Shown one piece after another: positions 24,468-32,789 of a DNA stretch of 44,914 bases; within the stretch, counting starts at the first letter, position 1; each line of letters starts with the position of its first letter. Source of the DNA: CAKOSP01 sp964369845 (GTDB taxonomy: Bacteria; Bacillota_I; Bacilli_A; RF39; UBA660); NCBI GenBank assembly GCA_964369845.1, contig CAYJFJ010000009.1:1-44914 (forward strand), read 5' to 3'. Under the pieces are notes generated by a model. It was given only the letters and a program-made list of their open reading frames with translations. It made no database searches and was not told where the DNA came from. The position numbers were made by a program, and so were the translations under genes.

Positions 24468-25970
24468 ATGTATACTGACTTTTTTTTAGAGTTTACAGCA
24501 CCATTTTTTGATGGCTTAGCTACTATTTTTGGAAATATAGGTAAAGGTTTATTTCAGATGTTTAATGTAATTAATTACATTGATGTTGTTAATGATAATC
24601 CCGAAATATTAAGTGGAGCTGGGATAGCTGTCTTAATAGTTTCAGTTTTATGCTTAATTATAATTTATGGTATTTTGTTATACGCTATATTCATTTTAGT
24701 AAAAAGAATATTTAGATATAGAAAAAATTTAATTAAAAATGAAGGGTTAATTGACGAAATCGATAGACTTAACACTGAAGTTGTTAGATATAAACAAGAA
24801 AATACTAGATTACTAGGTTTAGCAGGTGATGATGCTATTAATTTTGGTACTCACTCAGGTGGTAAATCAAATAATGTAGTAGATCAAAGTGAAACTAGAT
24901 TCTTTAGACTTTCAAAAGTTGATAGTGATATGGTAAGCTATGAGCCTGAAGAATTCAATAATGAGATTACTTTAGAAGAGTTTTGTCAACGCTTTAGAAA
25001 TTACTCAGCTTCTAAATTGAAATTATATTATGATGAAAAAATCATCAAATTATTTGTTGCGTCTTTAGCTTCTAATAAATTAATAATATTACAAGGTATA
25101 TCTGGAACAGGTAAAACTTCACTTGCATATGCATTTGGTAATATGATTAAAAACGAAACTACTGTTGCATCAGTTCAACCATCTTGGAGAGATTCATCTG
25201 AGCTATTTGGTTACTTCAATGAATTTACAAAAAAATTCAACGAAACAAAAGTTTTAACTAAGTTATATGAAGCAAGATATAAAGAAGATATTTTCGTAAC
25301 TTTACTAGATGAAATGAATATTTCTAGGGTCGAGTATTATTTTGCAGAAATGCTTTCAATCTTAGAACTTCCAAACAAAGAAGATTGGGTACTTGATTTG
25401 GTTCCTAATGCTTGGCCAAATGATCCTAAATATATTGAAAACGGTAGATTTAAATTACCAGAGAATATGTGGTATATTGGTACTATTAATAATGATGATT
25501 CTACTTTCATGGTAACAGATAAAGTTTATGATAGAGCTATGCCTATTAATATTGATACTAAATCTCAACCGTTTAACGCTCCTGAAACTGAGGCTATAAG
25601 TATTACTTATACGCATTTAATGGATTTATTTAAAGAAGCGCAAGAAAAATATGTTGTTAAGGATGAAGTATTAAATAAAATAGATGAAATGGATAAATAT
25701 GTAGTAACTCATTTTAGACTAGCTTTTGGTAACCGTATCTTAAAACATATAAAAGAGTTTGTTCCAGTTTATGTTGCATGTGGTGGTTCAGAACTTGAAG
25801 CCCTAGATTATGTAATTGCTAACAAAATATTGAGAAAATTCGAGCAACTTAACTTAGCATTTATTAAAACTGAAATCGACGGTTTTATTGAATATATTAA
25901 TATTGCTTTTGGAGCAAATGAAATGAAAGAATGTATTGAATATCTTGAAAGATTAAAAAGAATGATTTAG
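24468..25970 (+). CDS. Membrane-tethered McrB-like AAA+ NTPase
   Basis: 500 residues. A membrane helix (about 52-78) is followed by a short coiled coil (about 85-115), a linker and an AAA+ domain of the McrB/MoxR (AAA_5) type. Walker A is GISGTGKTS (210-218), Walker B LLDEMN (279-284), sensor 1 GTINND (338-343), and an arginine-finger-like Arg is in DKVYDRAMPI. McrB uses GTP and drives the McrC endonuclease; which nucleotide is used here is unknown. McrB proteins are normally cytosolic with a DNA-reading N-terminus, which is replaced here by a membrane anchor. The DUF2357 partner follows after eight bases. Confidence 0.8.
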   Translation: MYTDFFLEFTAPFFDGLATIFGNIGKGLFQMFNVINYIDVVNDNPEILSGAGIAVLIVSVLCLIIIYGILLYAIFILVKRIFRYRKNLIKNEGLIDEIDRLNTEVVRYKQENTRLLGLAGDDAINFGTHSGGKSNNVVDQSETRFFRLSKVDSDMVSYEPEEFNNEITLEEFCQRFRNYSASKLKLYYDEKIIKLFVASLASNKLIILQGISGTGKTSLAYAFGNMIKNETTVASVQPSWRDSSELFGYFNEFTKKFNETKVLTKLYEARYKEDIFVTLLDEMNISRVEYYFAEMLSILELPNKEDWVLDLVPNAWPNDPKYIENGRFKLPENMWYIGTINNDDSTFMVTDKVYDRAMPINIDTKSQPFNAPETEAISITYTHLMDLFKEAQEKYVVKDEVLNKIDEMDKYVVTHFRLAFGNRILKHIKEFVPVYVACGGSELEALDYVIANKILRKFEQLNLAFIKTEIDGFIEYINIAFGANEMKECIEYLERLKRMI

Positions 25971-25978
25971 GAGGATTT

Positions 25979-27082
25979 ATGAAAAATGAATATTTAGAAA
26001 TAGTTAATAGTCTAAATGATAGAAAAGCTCATAATTTTATAAATAAAACTAATGGAGATGCTAGAGTTGTTTTAGAGTCAAAACAACTCGTAGCTGATTA
26101 TTCTTGGATAGACACTATAGAAAAAATAATTCCTTATATAGATGCTATTGTTAGAAATCCAAAAAAATATATTGTTCAAGAAGAAGAATTGATGCCTGTT
26201 GAGAAAACAAAAAAAATAACTCAAGATACTATTAAACATTTAGCAAAGCATACTTCTTTGATTCAAGACATAGATGAAGACGGTTCGGTTAAACCTTTAA
26301 AACTTTTAAATGTTTTTAAAGAAGAGACAATAGATTTATATGAAAATAGATTTATATATTCACTTATAGTTAACGTTAAAATATTTTTAAACAATCAATT
26401 AGAAAATGGTGATTTTAGTTTATCTAGTAAATATGTAAAAACTGTTAATTATATTGGTCATACTTATCTAAGCAACGAAAATGTAAAATATAATTTAGAA
26501 ATTAAAACTGAATATCATGGGCTTGAAGATGAACAAATAAAAGCTAAAGCTACTTTAGACAGAGTACACCGTATGGTTGATATTTTTAATGAGTTTTTAC
26601 ATTTACCTAGTATTAGAGAACTTGAAGGTACTTTACCGGTTAGAAGTCCTATAAGAAAAACAAATGTTATTTTAAAAGATAAAAATTTTAAAAAAGCCTT
26701 AGAACTTTGGGAATATGTAGAAAAATATGATGCCAAAGACTCTACTAAATTAGTTGAATCTATTAAAGAAGAAGAAAGCTTTGATTTAATAGAAAAAATG
26801 AAAATAGGTTCTTACATTCAGTATTATGCCTCTGAAAATCTTACTAAAAAAGAAGTTAATTTAAACAAAGATTTTAGTATGAATCAACTTAAAAGGTTGG
26901 TAGAGTTATTTGTTAATGAAGATGATTTAAATGAAAAAGATTTTAAGAATTTACTTAATAACGAATTTAAAGAAGCTAGAGCCAAAAAAGAAGAAATATA
27001 TATGAATATTTATGATAAATTTAATATTCATTTACATAATCATGAAGAAAAAATTAAAAATTCTTTATTATTTATAAAATAA
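25979..27082 (+). CDS. DUF2357 (McrC-like) protein lacking a visible nuclease domain
   Basis: 367 residues. Signatures of DUF2357, the McrC-type partner of McrB-like motors, are visible: FKEETIDLYENRFIYSLI (113-130) and PVRSPIRKTNVILKDKNF (about 220-237) leading into ALELWEY. Usually a PD-(D/E)xK nuclease follows. Here the last 100 residues are charged and helical (KDFSMNQLKRLVELF, KEARAKKEEIYMNIY), with no D...ExK pattern. The pair thus looks like a motor and adaptor without DNA cleavage. GGAGG precedes the ATG. It is in the same unit as the membrane AAA+ protein. Confidence 0.75.
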   Translation: MKNEYLEIVNSLNDRKAHNFINKTNGDARVVLESKQLVADYSWIDTIEKIIPYIDAIVRNPKKYIVQEEELMPVEKTKKITQDTIKHLAKHTSLIQDIDEDGSVKPLKLLNVFKEETIDLYENRFIYSLIVNVKIFLNNQLENGDFSLSSKYVKTVNYIGHTYLSNENVKYNLEIKTEYHGLEDEQIKAKATLDRVHRMVDIFNEFLHLPSIRELEGTLPVRSPIRKTNVILKDKNFKKALELWEYVEKYDAKDSTKLVESIKEEESFDLIEKMKIGSYIQYYASENLTKKEVNLNKDFSMNQLKRLVELFVNEDDLNEKDFKNLLNNEFKEARAKKEEIYMNIYDKFNIHLHNHEEKIKNSLLFIK

Positions 27083-27111
27083 TTGGTATAATCATACCAT
27101 AGGAGAGATAT

Positions 27112-27924
27112 ATGACAAAAAAACAAAAAGTTAATATTGAAAATACTTTTAAAGAACATAGAATACTTTTACAAGAGCTTACTGTTTTAACTCCTGAGGA
27201 ACAATATTCTACGTTTAAATCTGTACTAGATATAATGTATGAAAATCAAGTAGAAGAAACTAGTGACTATGTAATAAATGCAGTCAATTTAATGAATTCT
27301 ACTACTGAAGAAAAAACTGAACTTCCTTATGATTTAGTAATAATCAAAAATGATGAAGCGTTAATATTTAAGTTTGAAAAAACAAAGAGTCCATTACCTT
27401 TATTTTTATTATTTGGTTTTATTTTAATAGTGGCACTTTTAACAGCAACTTATTTTGGAATGTTATATTTAAATGCTGATGATGATCAACAAGTAGATGT
27501 AGATGGTAATCAAAATAGTAGTATACATTCTGGTCACTTAAATATTGTTTATGAAGAAGTTGGAGAACTTGTTTATAACAATTTAGTACCAGATGATCAT
27601 GGTGATGTTTATTACCCTGAAAAGAAATTTACTATTACTAATTTATCGGATTTTGACGTAGCTTATAAGTTAACATTCATTGTTGATAGCAACACTTTTA
27701 CAAGTGAAAATTTCCAGTATAATTTAGTATCTGATAATAATGGATACAATAGTGATGGTTTTGAAGTAGCTCCGTGGGAAGACACTGTTTTAGAAGAAGT
27801 TGTTATGATTCCAGCTTTAACTACTCAAACTTATACAATGACATTTAAATTACAAGGGACAAATGAACCTCAAAATTATGACCAAGGTAAATCATTTGAC
27901 GGATGGATTAAAGTAGGTGAATAA
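27112..27924 (+). CDS. Membrane-anchored protein with TasA-like outer domain
   Basis: 270 residues. A cytosolic N-terminus (1-96), one membrane helix (about 97-120) and an outer beta domain follow. The outer domain resembles camelysin/TasA in its ending: FTITNLSDFDVAYKLTFIV, then TTQTYTMTFKLQG, then DQGKSFDGWIKVGE. It lacks a cleavable SipW signal, so it stays in the membrane. It may be the base or nucleator of a TasA-like fibre and link it to the cytosolic AAA+ machine. It is the last gene of the unit, just before a terminator. Confidence 0.6.
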   Translation: MTKKQKVNIENTFKEHRILLQELTVLTPEEQYSTFKSVLDIMYENQVEETSDYVINAVNLMNSTTEEKTELPYDLVIIKNDEALIFKFEKTKSPLPLFLLFGFILIVALLTATYFGMLYLNADDDQQVDVDGNQNSSIHSGHLNIVYEEVGELVYNNLVPDDHGDVYYPEKKFTITNLSDFDVAYKLTFIVDSNTFTSENFQYNLVSDNNGYNSDGFEVAPWEDTVLEEVVMIPALTTQTYTMTFKLQGTNEPQNYDQGKSFDGWIKVGE

Positions 27925-27946
27925 ACTAGAATTTCTAGTTTTTTTA
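27923..27946 (+). terminator. Intrinsic terminator
   Basis: AAACTAGA (27923-27930), loop ATT, TCTAGTTT (27934-27941), T-run. It begins in the stop codon. Confidence 0.8.
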
Positions 27947-27985
27947 TTTTTAAAAAAATATTTTTCAAATAATTTTTGTTTAAGG

Positions 27986-28014
27986 TTTACTTTAACAATA
28001 GTTTTTGTTATAAT
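27986..28014 (+). promoter_or_regulatory. Promoter of the helical-protein unit
   Basis: TTTACT (27986-27991), 17-base spacer, TTGTTATAAT with TATAAT at 28009-28014. Confidence 0.65.
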
Positions 28015-28039
28015 TTATGTATAATAAAGGGTGAGATAT

Positions 28040-29242
28040 ATGAAAAGTGTAGATTTAGAGGCGAAATCATTACTAGATAAATTGTATAATTTACGTAGTT
28101 CTGAAAGTAGTATAATAGCGAAAATGGAGTCTGAGAAAAACTTAGCAGAAGAAACTAAAGTTCGAACAGAAACTCAAAAAGAAAATTTAACAGAATTAAT
28201 TTCTAGTTATAATAAAGAAGAAAAATTACTAGTTGAAGAAGGGCAAAATTTAAAAACTGCTTTAGAAAATATTAACAAAGATAGTTTTAATGAAATTTTC
28301 GAAAAGTTAAGTATTGATTTTGCGCCACAATCACTATTTTTAAGTGTGGAAAAAGAACTTCCAATTACTATTGAAAGAATAAAAAAGGAAAGAGAAATTT
28401 CTAATCAAGAACTTGATAGTATTGAAAGAGATATGAATGATGCAATTACTTTAATAGATGAATTATCTATTAGAAAAGATGAAGCTCTTTCTAATCAATC
28501 AAAATTAAATGATTATATTAGTTTGGCACTAGAAGGTAATATTAACATTACTAGAGACGCTTTAACTAACTTATTATCTAAGTTTGAACTTAATGAAGAA
28601 GAACAAAGAGAAGCTGCTAAATTATTAATGTTTCCAGAAGATGGATTATATTCGTATGAAGAAAATCATAAGGAAAATTTAAAAAGTGGGAAAAGTTTTT
28701 CAGAAGTATTTGCTGAAGCAAAAGAACCAGTAGAAACAGTTGTAACTCATGAAGAGCCAGCAGTAGAAGAGTTTAAACCGGTATTTGTTCCTGAAGATAT
28801 AGTAGTTGTTCCAAGTATTATTGAAAAAGAAGAAGAAATAACTCCAATAGTTGTTGAAGAAACTCCTGCTGTTGAAGAGAAAGTAACAGTTGATGTAAAA
28901 AAAATATTGACTGATTTAAACTTCAATATTTTAGATTTTAATACAAATGATATTACATTTATTGAAGAAAATATTGATGAAGAACTATTAGTTAAGAATG
29001 TTGAAATTATTAAAAACCTTGGTGTTAATTTAGATATATTTGTAGATAATATTGAATTATTTATTGATGATGAATTAGAAGTTAAAATTAATACTTTAAT
29101 TAGTGTTGGTAAAGTACCATTTGATATTTATTTAAATCCTAATGTTTTAGTAAAATACGATGCAAATGAACTAAGAAATTCAATTGAGTCTTTAAAAGAA
29201 AGTGGATTAGATCCTAAAAAAGTTCCTTTAATGGCTTATTAA
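28040..29242 (+). CDS. Coiled-coil protein with helical-repeat C-terminus
   Basis: 400 residues. A long coiled coil (about 1-150), a helical segment, a Pro/Val/Glu-rich linker (about 230-285, EEPAVEEFKPVFVPED) and a C-terminal helical-repeat part (about 290-400) follow in order. The repeats read like mTERF/ARM-type units: IIKNLGVNLDIFVDNIELF, then LISVGKVPFDIYLNPNVLV, then LKESGLDPKKVPLM. It has no membrane segment. AAGGGTGAG precedes the ATG at 28040. It is the first gene of the third unit of the TasA-AAA+ cluster. A cytosolic scaffold is a reasonable guess. No family was recognised. Confidence 0.5.
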   Translation: MKSVDLEAKSLLDKLYNLRSSESSIIAKMESEKNLAEETKVRTETQKENLTELISSYNKEEKLLVEEGQNLKTALENINKDSFNEIFEKLSIDFAPQSLFLSVEKELPITIERIKKEREISNQELDSIERDMNDAITLIDELSIRKDEALSNQSKLNDYISLALEGNINITRDALTNLLSKFELNEEEQREAAKLLMFPEDGLYSYEENHKENLKSGKSFSEVFAEAKEPVETVVTHEEPAVEEFKPVFVPEDIVVVPSIIEKEEEITPIVVEETPAVEEKVTVDVKKILTDLNFNILDFNTNDITFIEENIDEELLVKNVEIIKNLGVNLDIFVDNIELFIDDELEVKINTLISVGKVPFDIYLNPNVLVKYDANELRNSIESLKESGLDPKKVPLMAY

Positions 29243-29255
29243 GAAAGAGGTATGT

Positions 29256-29912
29256 ATGTCAGCAGTTATAAAAGATATTTATGAAGCATTTAATATAAAT
29301 GATACAAATAAAGCTAATGTAAATAAATTTTTTGCTATTGTCACTTCTTTAGATGTTCAAAATACTAAAAAATGTATTGAACTTTTTAAAGAATATAAAC
29401 TTTTTATAACTAAAATGAGTGAATTGAAAATATTTTTATATGATGCTGAAGAACTGCGTGTTAAAGTTAAATTTGCTAAGGAACATAATATGTTTGTTGA
29501 GCTGATGAATAATATAAATATATTACATGAGTCGCAAAGATTTGAAAAAATTGCTAATGTAACATTTGATGATGTAGTAGTGATTAATAGTTCTAAGACA
29601 ATTGTTACTCCTGAATTCATTATTAATATTGACCTTATTAATGATATATTAAGCAAACCTCAAACTAGTGTTTTTACACCAGATACTTATGAAGTATATG
29701 ATAAACTTTTGGAGGTTAGTTCTAAGGTAATTAATAACTTAAATTTTAGTAAAATTGCTACTAATTCTTTATTTGAAAAGAATTTACAAAAATTAGTAAT
29801 TTCAGGAATTAAATATGAGAATGAAATTTTGTATCATGCTATTACTCATGGTTTAGAAATTAGTGATACAGAGAAAAATATTATTTTCAATACTATAGTA
29901 GGTGTTTTATGA
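29256..29912 (+). CDS. Helical protein of the TasA-AAA+ cluster, unknown
   Basis: 218 residues, nearly all helical, acidic, with no membrane segment. Segments such as CIELFKEYKLFITKMSELKI and LQKLVISGIKYENEILYHAI have the spacing of helical repeats seen in its neighbours. It lies 13 bases after the coiled-coil gene behind AAAGAGG, and its TGA overlaps the next ATG. The tight coupling suggests the three proteins form one complex. No family was recognised. Confidence 0.45.
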   Translation: MSAVIKDIYEAFNINDTNKANVNKFFAIVTSLDVQNTKKCIELFKEYKLFITKMSELKIFLYDAEELRVKVKFAKEHNMFVELMNNINILHESQRFEKIANVTFDDVVVINSSKTIVTPEFIINIDLINDILSKPQTSVFTPDTYEVYDKLLEVSSKVINNLNFSKIATNSLFEKNLQKLVISGIKYENEILYHAITHGLEISDTEKNIIFNTIVGVL

Positions 29913-30196
29913 GTTTTTTAATGAATTTAGAGTTTACACAGGAAGAAATTGATTCTTTTGTAGCTAATAATCCAGAGGTATTGGTTAATTTAATAGTTAA
30001 TAGTAAAAAGATTGTATTAGTTAATTTGAATTATTTGAAAAATTATGGTATAGAAAATTACAAAGAAATTTTCTTGAAATTTTCCGAAACTTTTTTATTA
30101 GATCATAGTTCTTTTATTGAAATTTTTGATAAATATGAAGCTACTGATTTAATAGAAAAACTTAAAAAAAATATTAGTATTTATGAATATTTATAG
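29909..30196 (+). CDS. Small helical-repeat protein
   Basis: 95 residues with helical-repeat spacing like that at the end of the coiled-coil protein (FVANNPEVLVNLIV, VNLNYLKNYGIENYKEIFLK). Its start overlaps the preceding stop by four bases. It could be a separated C-terminal piece of a longer helical protein, but both the stop and the overlapping ATG look normal. It ends in a short terminator. The function is unknown. Confidence 0.45.
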   Translation: MSFLMNLEFTQEEIDSFVANNPEVLVNLIVNSKKIVLVNLNYLKNYGIENYKEIFLKFSETFLLDHSSFIEIFDKYEATDLIEKLKKNISIYEYL

Positions 30197-30215
30197 CCTT
30201 ATGGCTTTTTTTTTT
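30195..30215 (+). terminator. Weak intrinsic terminator
   Basis: Only a 4-bp stem (AGCC, loop TTAT, GGCT), but followed by ten T. Confidence 0.5.
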
Positions 30216-30217
30216 AA

Positions 30218-30242
30218 TAAAAAAACTAGCTATTACTAGTTT
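30218..30242 (-). terminator. Intrinsic terminator of the radical SAM gene
   Basis: Minus strand: AAACTAG, 6-base loop, CTAGTTT and T-run. It overlaps the stop codon. Confidence 0.75.
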
Positions 30243-31149
30243 CTTTGACTCCTTGATAAGTATTTCTTTTAACCATTTCTTTATCTATGTCATTAAGTAC
30301 ACAAAATTTTTTCACAAGCCACTGTGGCTCAATTAAATCCTCTTTTACTGGGTCACCTGTGATTCGCTCTATTACTATGTTTTCATTAAGATGCTCAAGC
30401 TGATCTATTGTAATATCTATATATTCTTCTTTAGTAAGTACATGAAATTTTTTCTTTTTATATAAAGTTTCTAAAGCAGTATCTTTGGCTATATATAACA
30501 TATGTATTTTAATTCCATTAATTTTTAAACTATTTAAATATTTTGCAGTATTTATCATATCTTCTTTTGACTCGTATGGTAAACCATTTATAATATGTAC
30601 TACTGTGTATATATTTTTTGCTCTTAATTTTCTTACGCATTCTTCTAAATCTTTTGCAGTGTGTCCGCGATTAATTAATTTTAATGTTTCTTCTTTTGAA
30701 CTTTGTAAACCCAGTTCTATTGTTAAGTATGTTTTTTTATTTAACTTTTCTAAATATTTTAAAACATCTTCTGTGATAGAATCTGGCCTAGTGGCAATAG
30801 ATATTCCAACTACATTAGGTAAGTCTATAACGCTTTCGTATAGTTTTTTTAAATTATCTACAGTGTCAAAAGTATTAGTTCCTGCTTGAAAATATGCAAT
30901 ATATTTACTGTTTGGCCATTTTTTTAACATTACTGTTTTTGCATTTTCAAATTGTTTTAAAATATCATCAGCTGAATTTATTATACTAGCACTACTGGAA
31001 TCTTTGCAATAAATGCAACCTCCAGATTCTTTATTGGGACATGACATATTAGCATCTAAAGGTATTTTAAAAACTTTCGAGTTGAATTTTTTTCGAAAGT
31101 AATAATTTAATGTATAATATCTTTTATTGTCTTGTGTATTCTTAAACAT
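30226..31149 (-). CDS. Radical SAM protein, TIGR01212/YtqA family
   Basis: 307 residues. It opens with RYYTLNYYFRKKF and the family cysteine cluster SCPNKESGGCIYC, which binds the 4Fe-4S cluster used to cleave S-adenosylmethionine. Further family features are IAYFQAGTNT, SIATRPD and ELGLQSS. The family resembles the Elp3 radical SAM domain, and its substrate is not settled; a tRNA role has been proposed. It is monocistronic on the minus strand, convergent with the helical-protein unit and divergent from the next gene. Confidence 0.88.
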   Translation of the reverse strand: MFKNTQDNKRYYTLNYYFRKKFNSKVFKIPLDANMSCPNKESGGCIYCKDSSSASIINSADDILKQFENAKTVMLKKWPNSKYIAYFQAGTNTFDTVDNLKKLYESVIDLPNVVGISIATRPDSITEDVLKYLEKLNKKTYLTIELGLQSSKEETLKLINRGHTAKDLEECVRKLRAKNIYTVVHIINGLPYESKEDMINTAKYLNSLKINGIKIHMLYIAKDTALETLYKKKKFHVLTKEEYIDITIDQLEHLNENIVIERITGDPVKEDLIEPQWLVKKFCVLNDIDKEMVKRNTYQGVKETSNS

Positions 31150-31239
31150 AATTTTTTTCCTTTAAAATATTGTATCATATGTTGAAATAAAATGGAAAAT
31201 TATTTATAATATATAGTATGAATAGAAAAGGGTATTAAA

Positions 31240-32070
31240 ATGAATGAATTGTTCTTAGTCATCGGGGGAAATAATACTATAGGGATAAATGTTGTTAAAG
31301 AACTTTTAAAACTAAAAAAGAAAATTAGAGTGCTTGTTAGTAATAAGTTTGATATAGATGGAGTAGATGTTCATAAAGGATCATTAGAAGATGAAAATGT
31401 ATCTAGAGATTTTTTTGCTAAAGATAAAAAAACAATTACTTATGTCATTAATTGTATTCAAAATAAAAAACTTGCCTTATTTGCTAGTCATTTATGTTCT
31501 TTACATAAAGTAGATAAATATGTTTATATTTCAAGTGAAATTAGTGATTTAGTAATAACGAGTAATGTAAATACAACAGCAGTTCTTCCGTCTTATATAA
31601 TGGGCCCTGGAGAATTTAAAAATAATATTATTAATGATTACTTATTAAAACTAAAAAAATCAGAACTTAAAAAGTTTGTGAATGAAGAAATTAATATAAT
31701 TGATGTTAGAGATGTTGCTAAAGGAATTATTTATGCTGCTTTTTATGGCAAAGATAAAGTTGTCTATAATTTAATTAATAAAAATTATTATATTAAAGAT
31801 ATTTGTGATTCTTTTTCAGAAATTTGCCAGTGTAAGAAAATAAAAAAATATTATACTGTAGAAATGCTTATGAAAAAAGAAAAAATTATGAGAAAGCTTT
31901 GTGAAATAAAGAAAACAACACCTTTATATGATATTGAAACTCTGAGTAATTTATCAAAATATAATAATTTATCTTTGAATACTACAATTAAAGATTTAGA
32001 ATTTAATTGTAGAAGTCTTTTGGTTACTTTAAAAGACACTAATGAATATTTTAATGCTAGATATAATTAA
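31240..32070 (+). CDS. NAD(P)-binding epimerase/dehydratase-like protein
   Basis: 276 residues. The N-terminal Rossmann motif is unusual (VIGGNNTIG, 7-15) but has the glycine spacing of extended short-chain reductases. VYISSE (the position of the usual Ser), VLPSYIMGPGEF and INIIDVRDVAKGIIYAAF are typical of nucleotide-sugar epimerase and dihydroflavonol-reductase relatives. The YxxxK catalytic pair is not obvious, so it may bind a nucleotide without catalysis. It lies just upstream of rlmB. The substrate is unknown. Confidence 0.65.
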   Translation: MNELFLVIGGNNTIGINVVKELLKLKKKIRVLVSNKFDIDGVDVHKGSLEDENVSRDFFAKDKKTITYVINCIQNKKLALFASHLCSLHKVDKYVYISSEISDLVITSNVNTTAVLPSYIMGPGEFKNNIINDYLLKLKKSELKKFVNEEINIIDVRDVAKGIIYAAFYGKDKVVYNLINKNYYIKDICDSFSEICQCKKIKKYYTVEMLMKKEKIMRKLCEIKKTTPLYDIETLSNLSKYNNLSLNTTIKDLEFNCRSLLVTLKDTNEYFNARYN

Positions 32071-32126
32071 CTCTTTATATTTAGTTTTTTTTATGATATG
32101 ATAATTTTAAAGTTTAGGTGGTATGT

Positions 32127-32786
32127 ATGCTAGTATATGGAAAAAATGTTATCAATGAAATAGATAAGAAAAAAATAAAAAAAGCTTATTGTGCAAGAAA
32201 GGAGTATATACAAATTCTTAGCGAAAATAAGATTAAATATGAATTAGTTGATGTTAAGAAATTAGATACTCTTGTAACAGGTGTTCATCAAGGCATTGTA
32301 TTAGATATTCATGACTATGATTATAAAGATGTTAGAGACATAAATAGTGATTTTGTAGTTTTACTTGATCATATTGAGGATCCTCACAATTTAGGAGCTA
32401 TCATCCGTACTTGTACTTGTGCTGGAGTTAAGGAAATTATTATTCCAAAAGATAGAGCTGCTAAAGTAAATGAAACTGTTATAAAAGTATCGGCAGGAAC
32501 TATAGATAAAGTAGATATAATTATGACTCCTAATTTAGTAAATGCTATTAATTATTTAAAAGAAAAAAATTATTTTGTTTATGCTACTGACATGAAGGGT
32601 GAAAATTATAAAAAACTAGATTATTCTGGTAAAAAAGTTTTAGTAATAGGTAATGAAGGTAGCGGTGTTAGTAGACTTGTTAAAGAAAGTAGTGATTTCA
32701 CTATTTCAATAGATATGAAAAATAACACTGATAGTTTAAATGCTAGTGTTGCTGCTGGAATACTTATTTTTGAAATGAGGGATTAG
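32127..32786 (+). CDS. rlmB: 23S rRNA 2'-O-ribose methyltransferase RlmB (SpoU family)
   Basis: 219 residues. A small N-terminal substrate-binding domain (MLVYGKNVINEI) is followed by the SPOUT knot with the three SpoU motifs: VVLLDHIEDPHNLGAIIRT, VLVIGNEGSGV and SLNASVAAGILIFE. RlmB methylates a guanosine in 23S rRNA using SAM. In Bacillota it commonly precedes sigH, secE and nusG, as here. AGGTGG precedes the ATG at 32127. It lies three bases from the next gene. Confidence 0.9.
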   Translation: MLVYGKNVINEIDKKKIKKAYCARKEYIQILSENKIKYELVDVKKLDTLVTGVHQGIVLDIHDYDYKDVRDINSDFVVLLDHIEDPHNLGAIIRTCTCAGVKEIIIPKDRAAKVNETVIKVSAGTIDKVDIIMTPNLVNAINYLKEKNYFVYATDMKGENYKKLDYSGKKVLVIGNEGSGVSRLVKESSDFTISIDMKNNTDSLNASVAAGILIFEMRD

Positions 32787-32789
32787 TAT

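Noticed and set aside
24468..27082. A standard McrBC restriction system
   Set aside because: No nuclease motif and no DNA-binding domain are visible, and the AAA+ protein carries a membrane helix.
29256..30196. The two helical genes as one gene broken by a stop
   Set aside because: The TGA overlaps an ATG in another frame, a normal coupling arrangement, so there is no sign of a frameshift.
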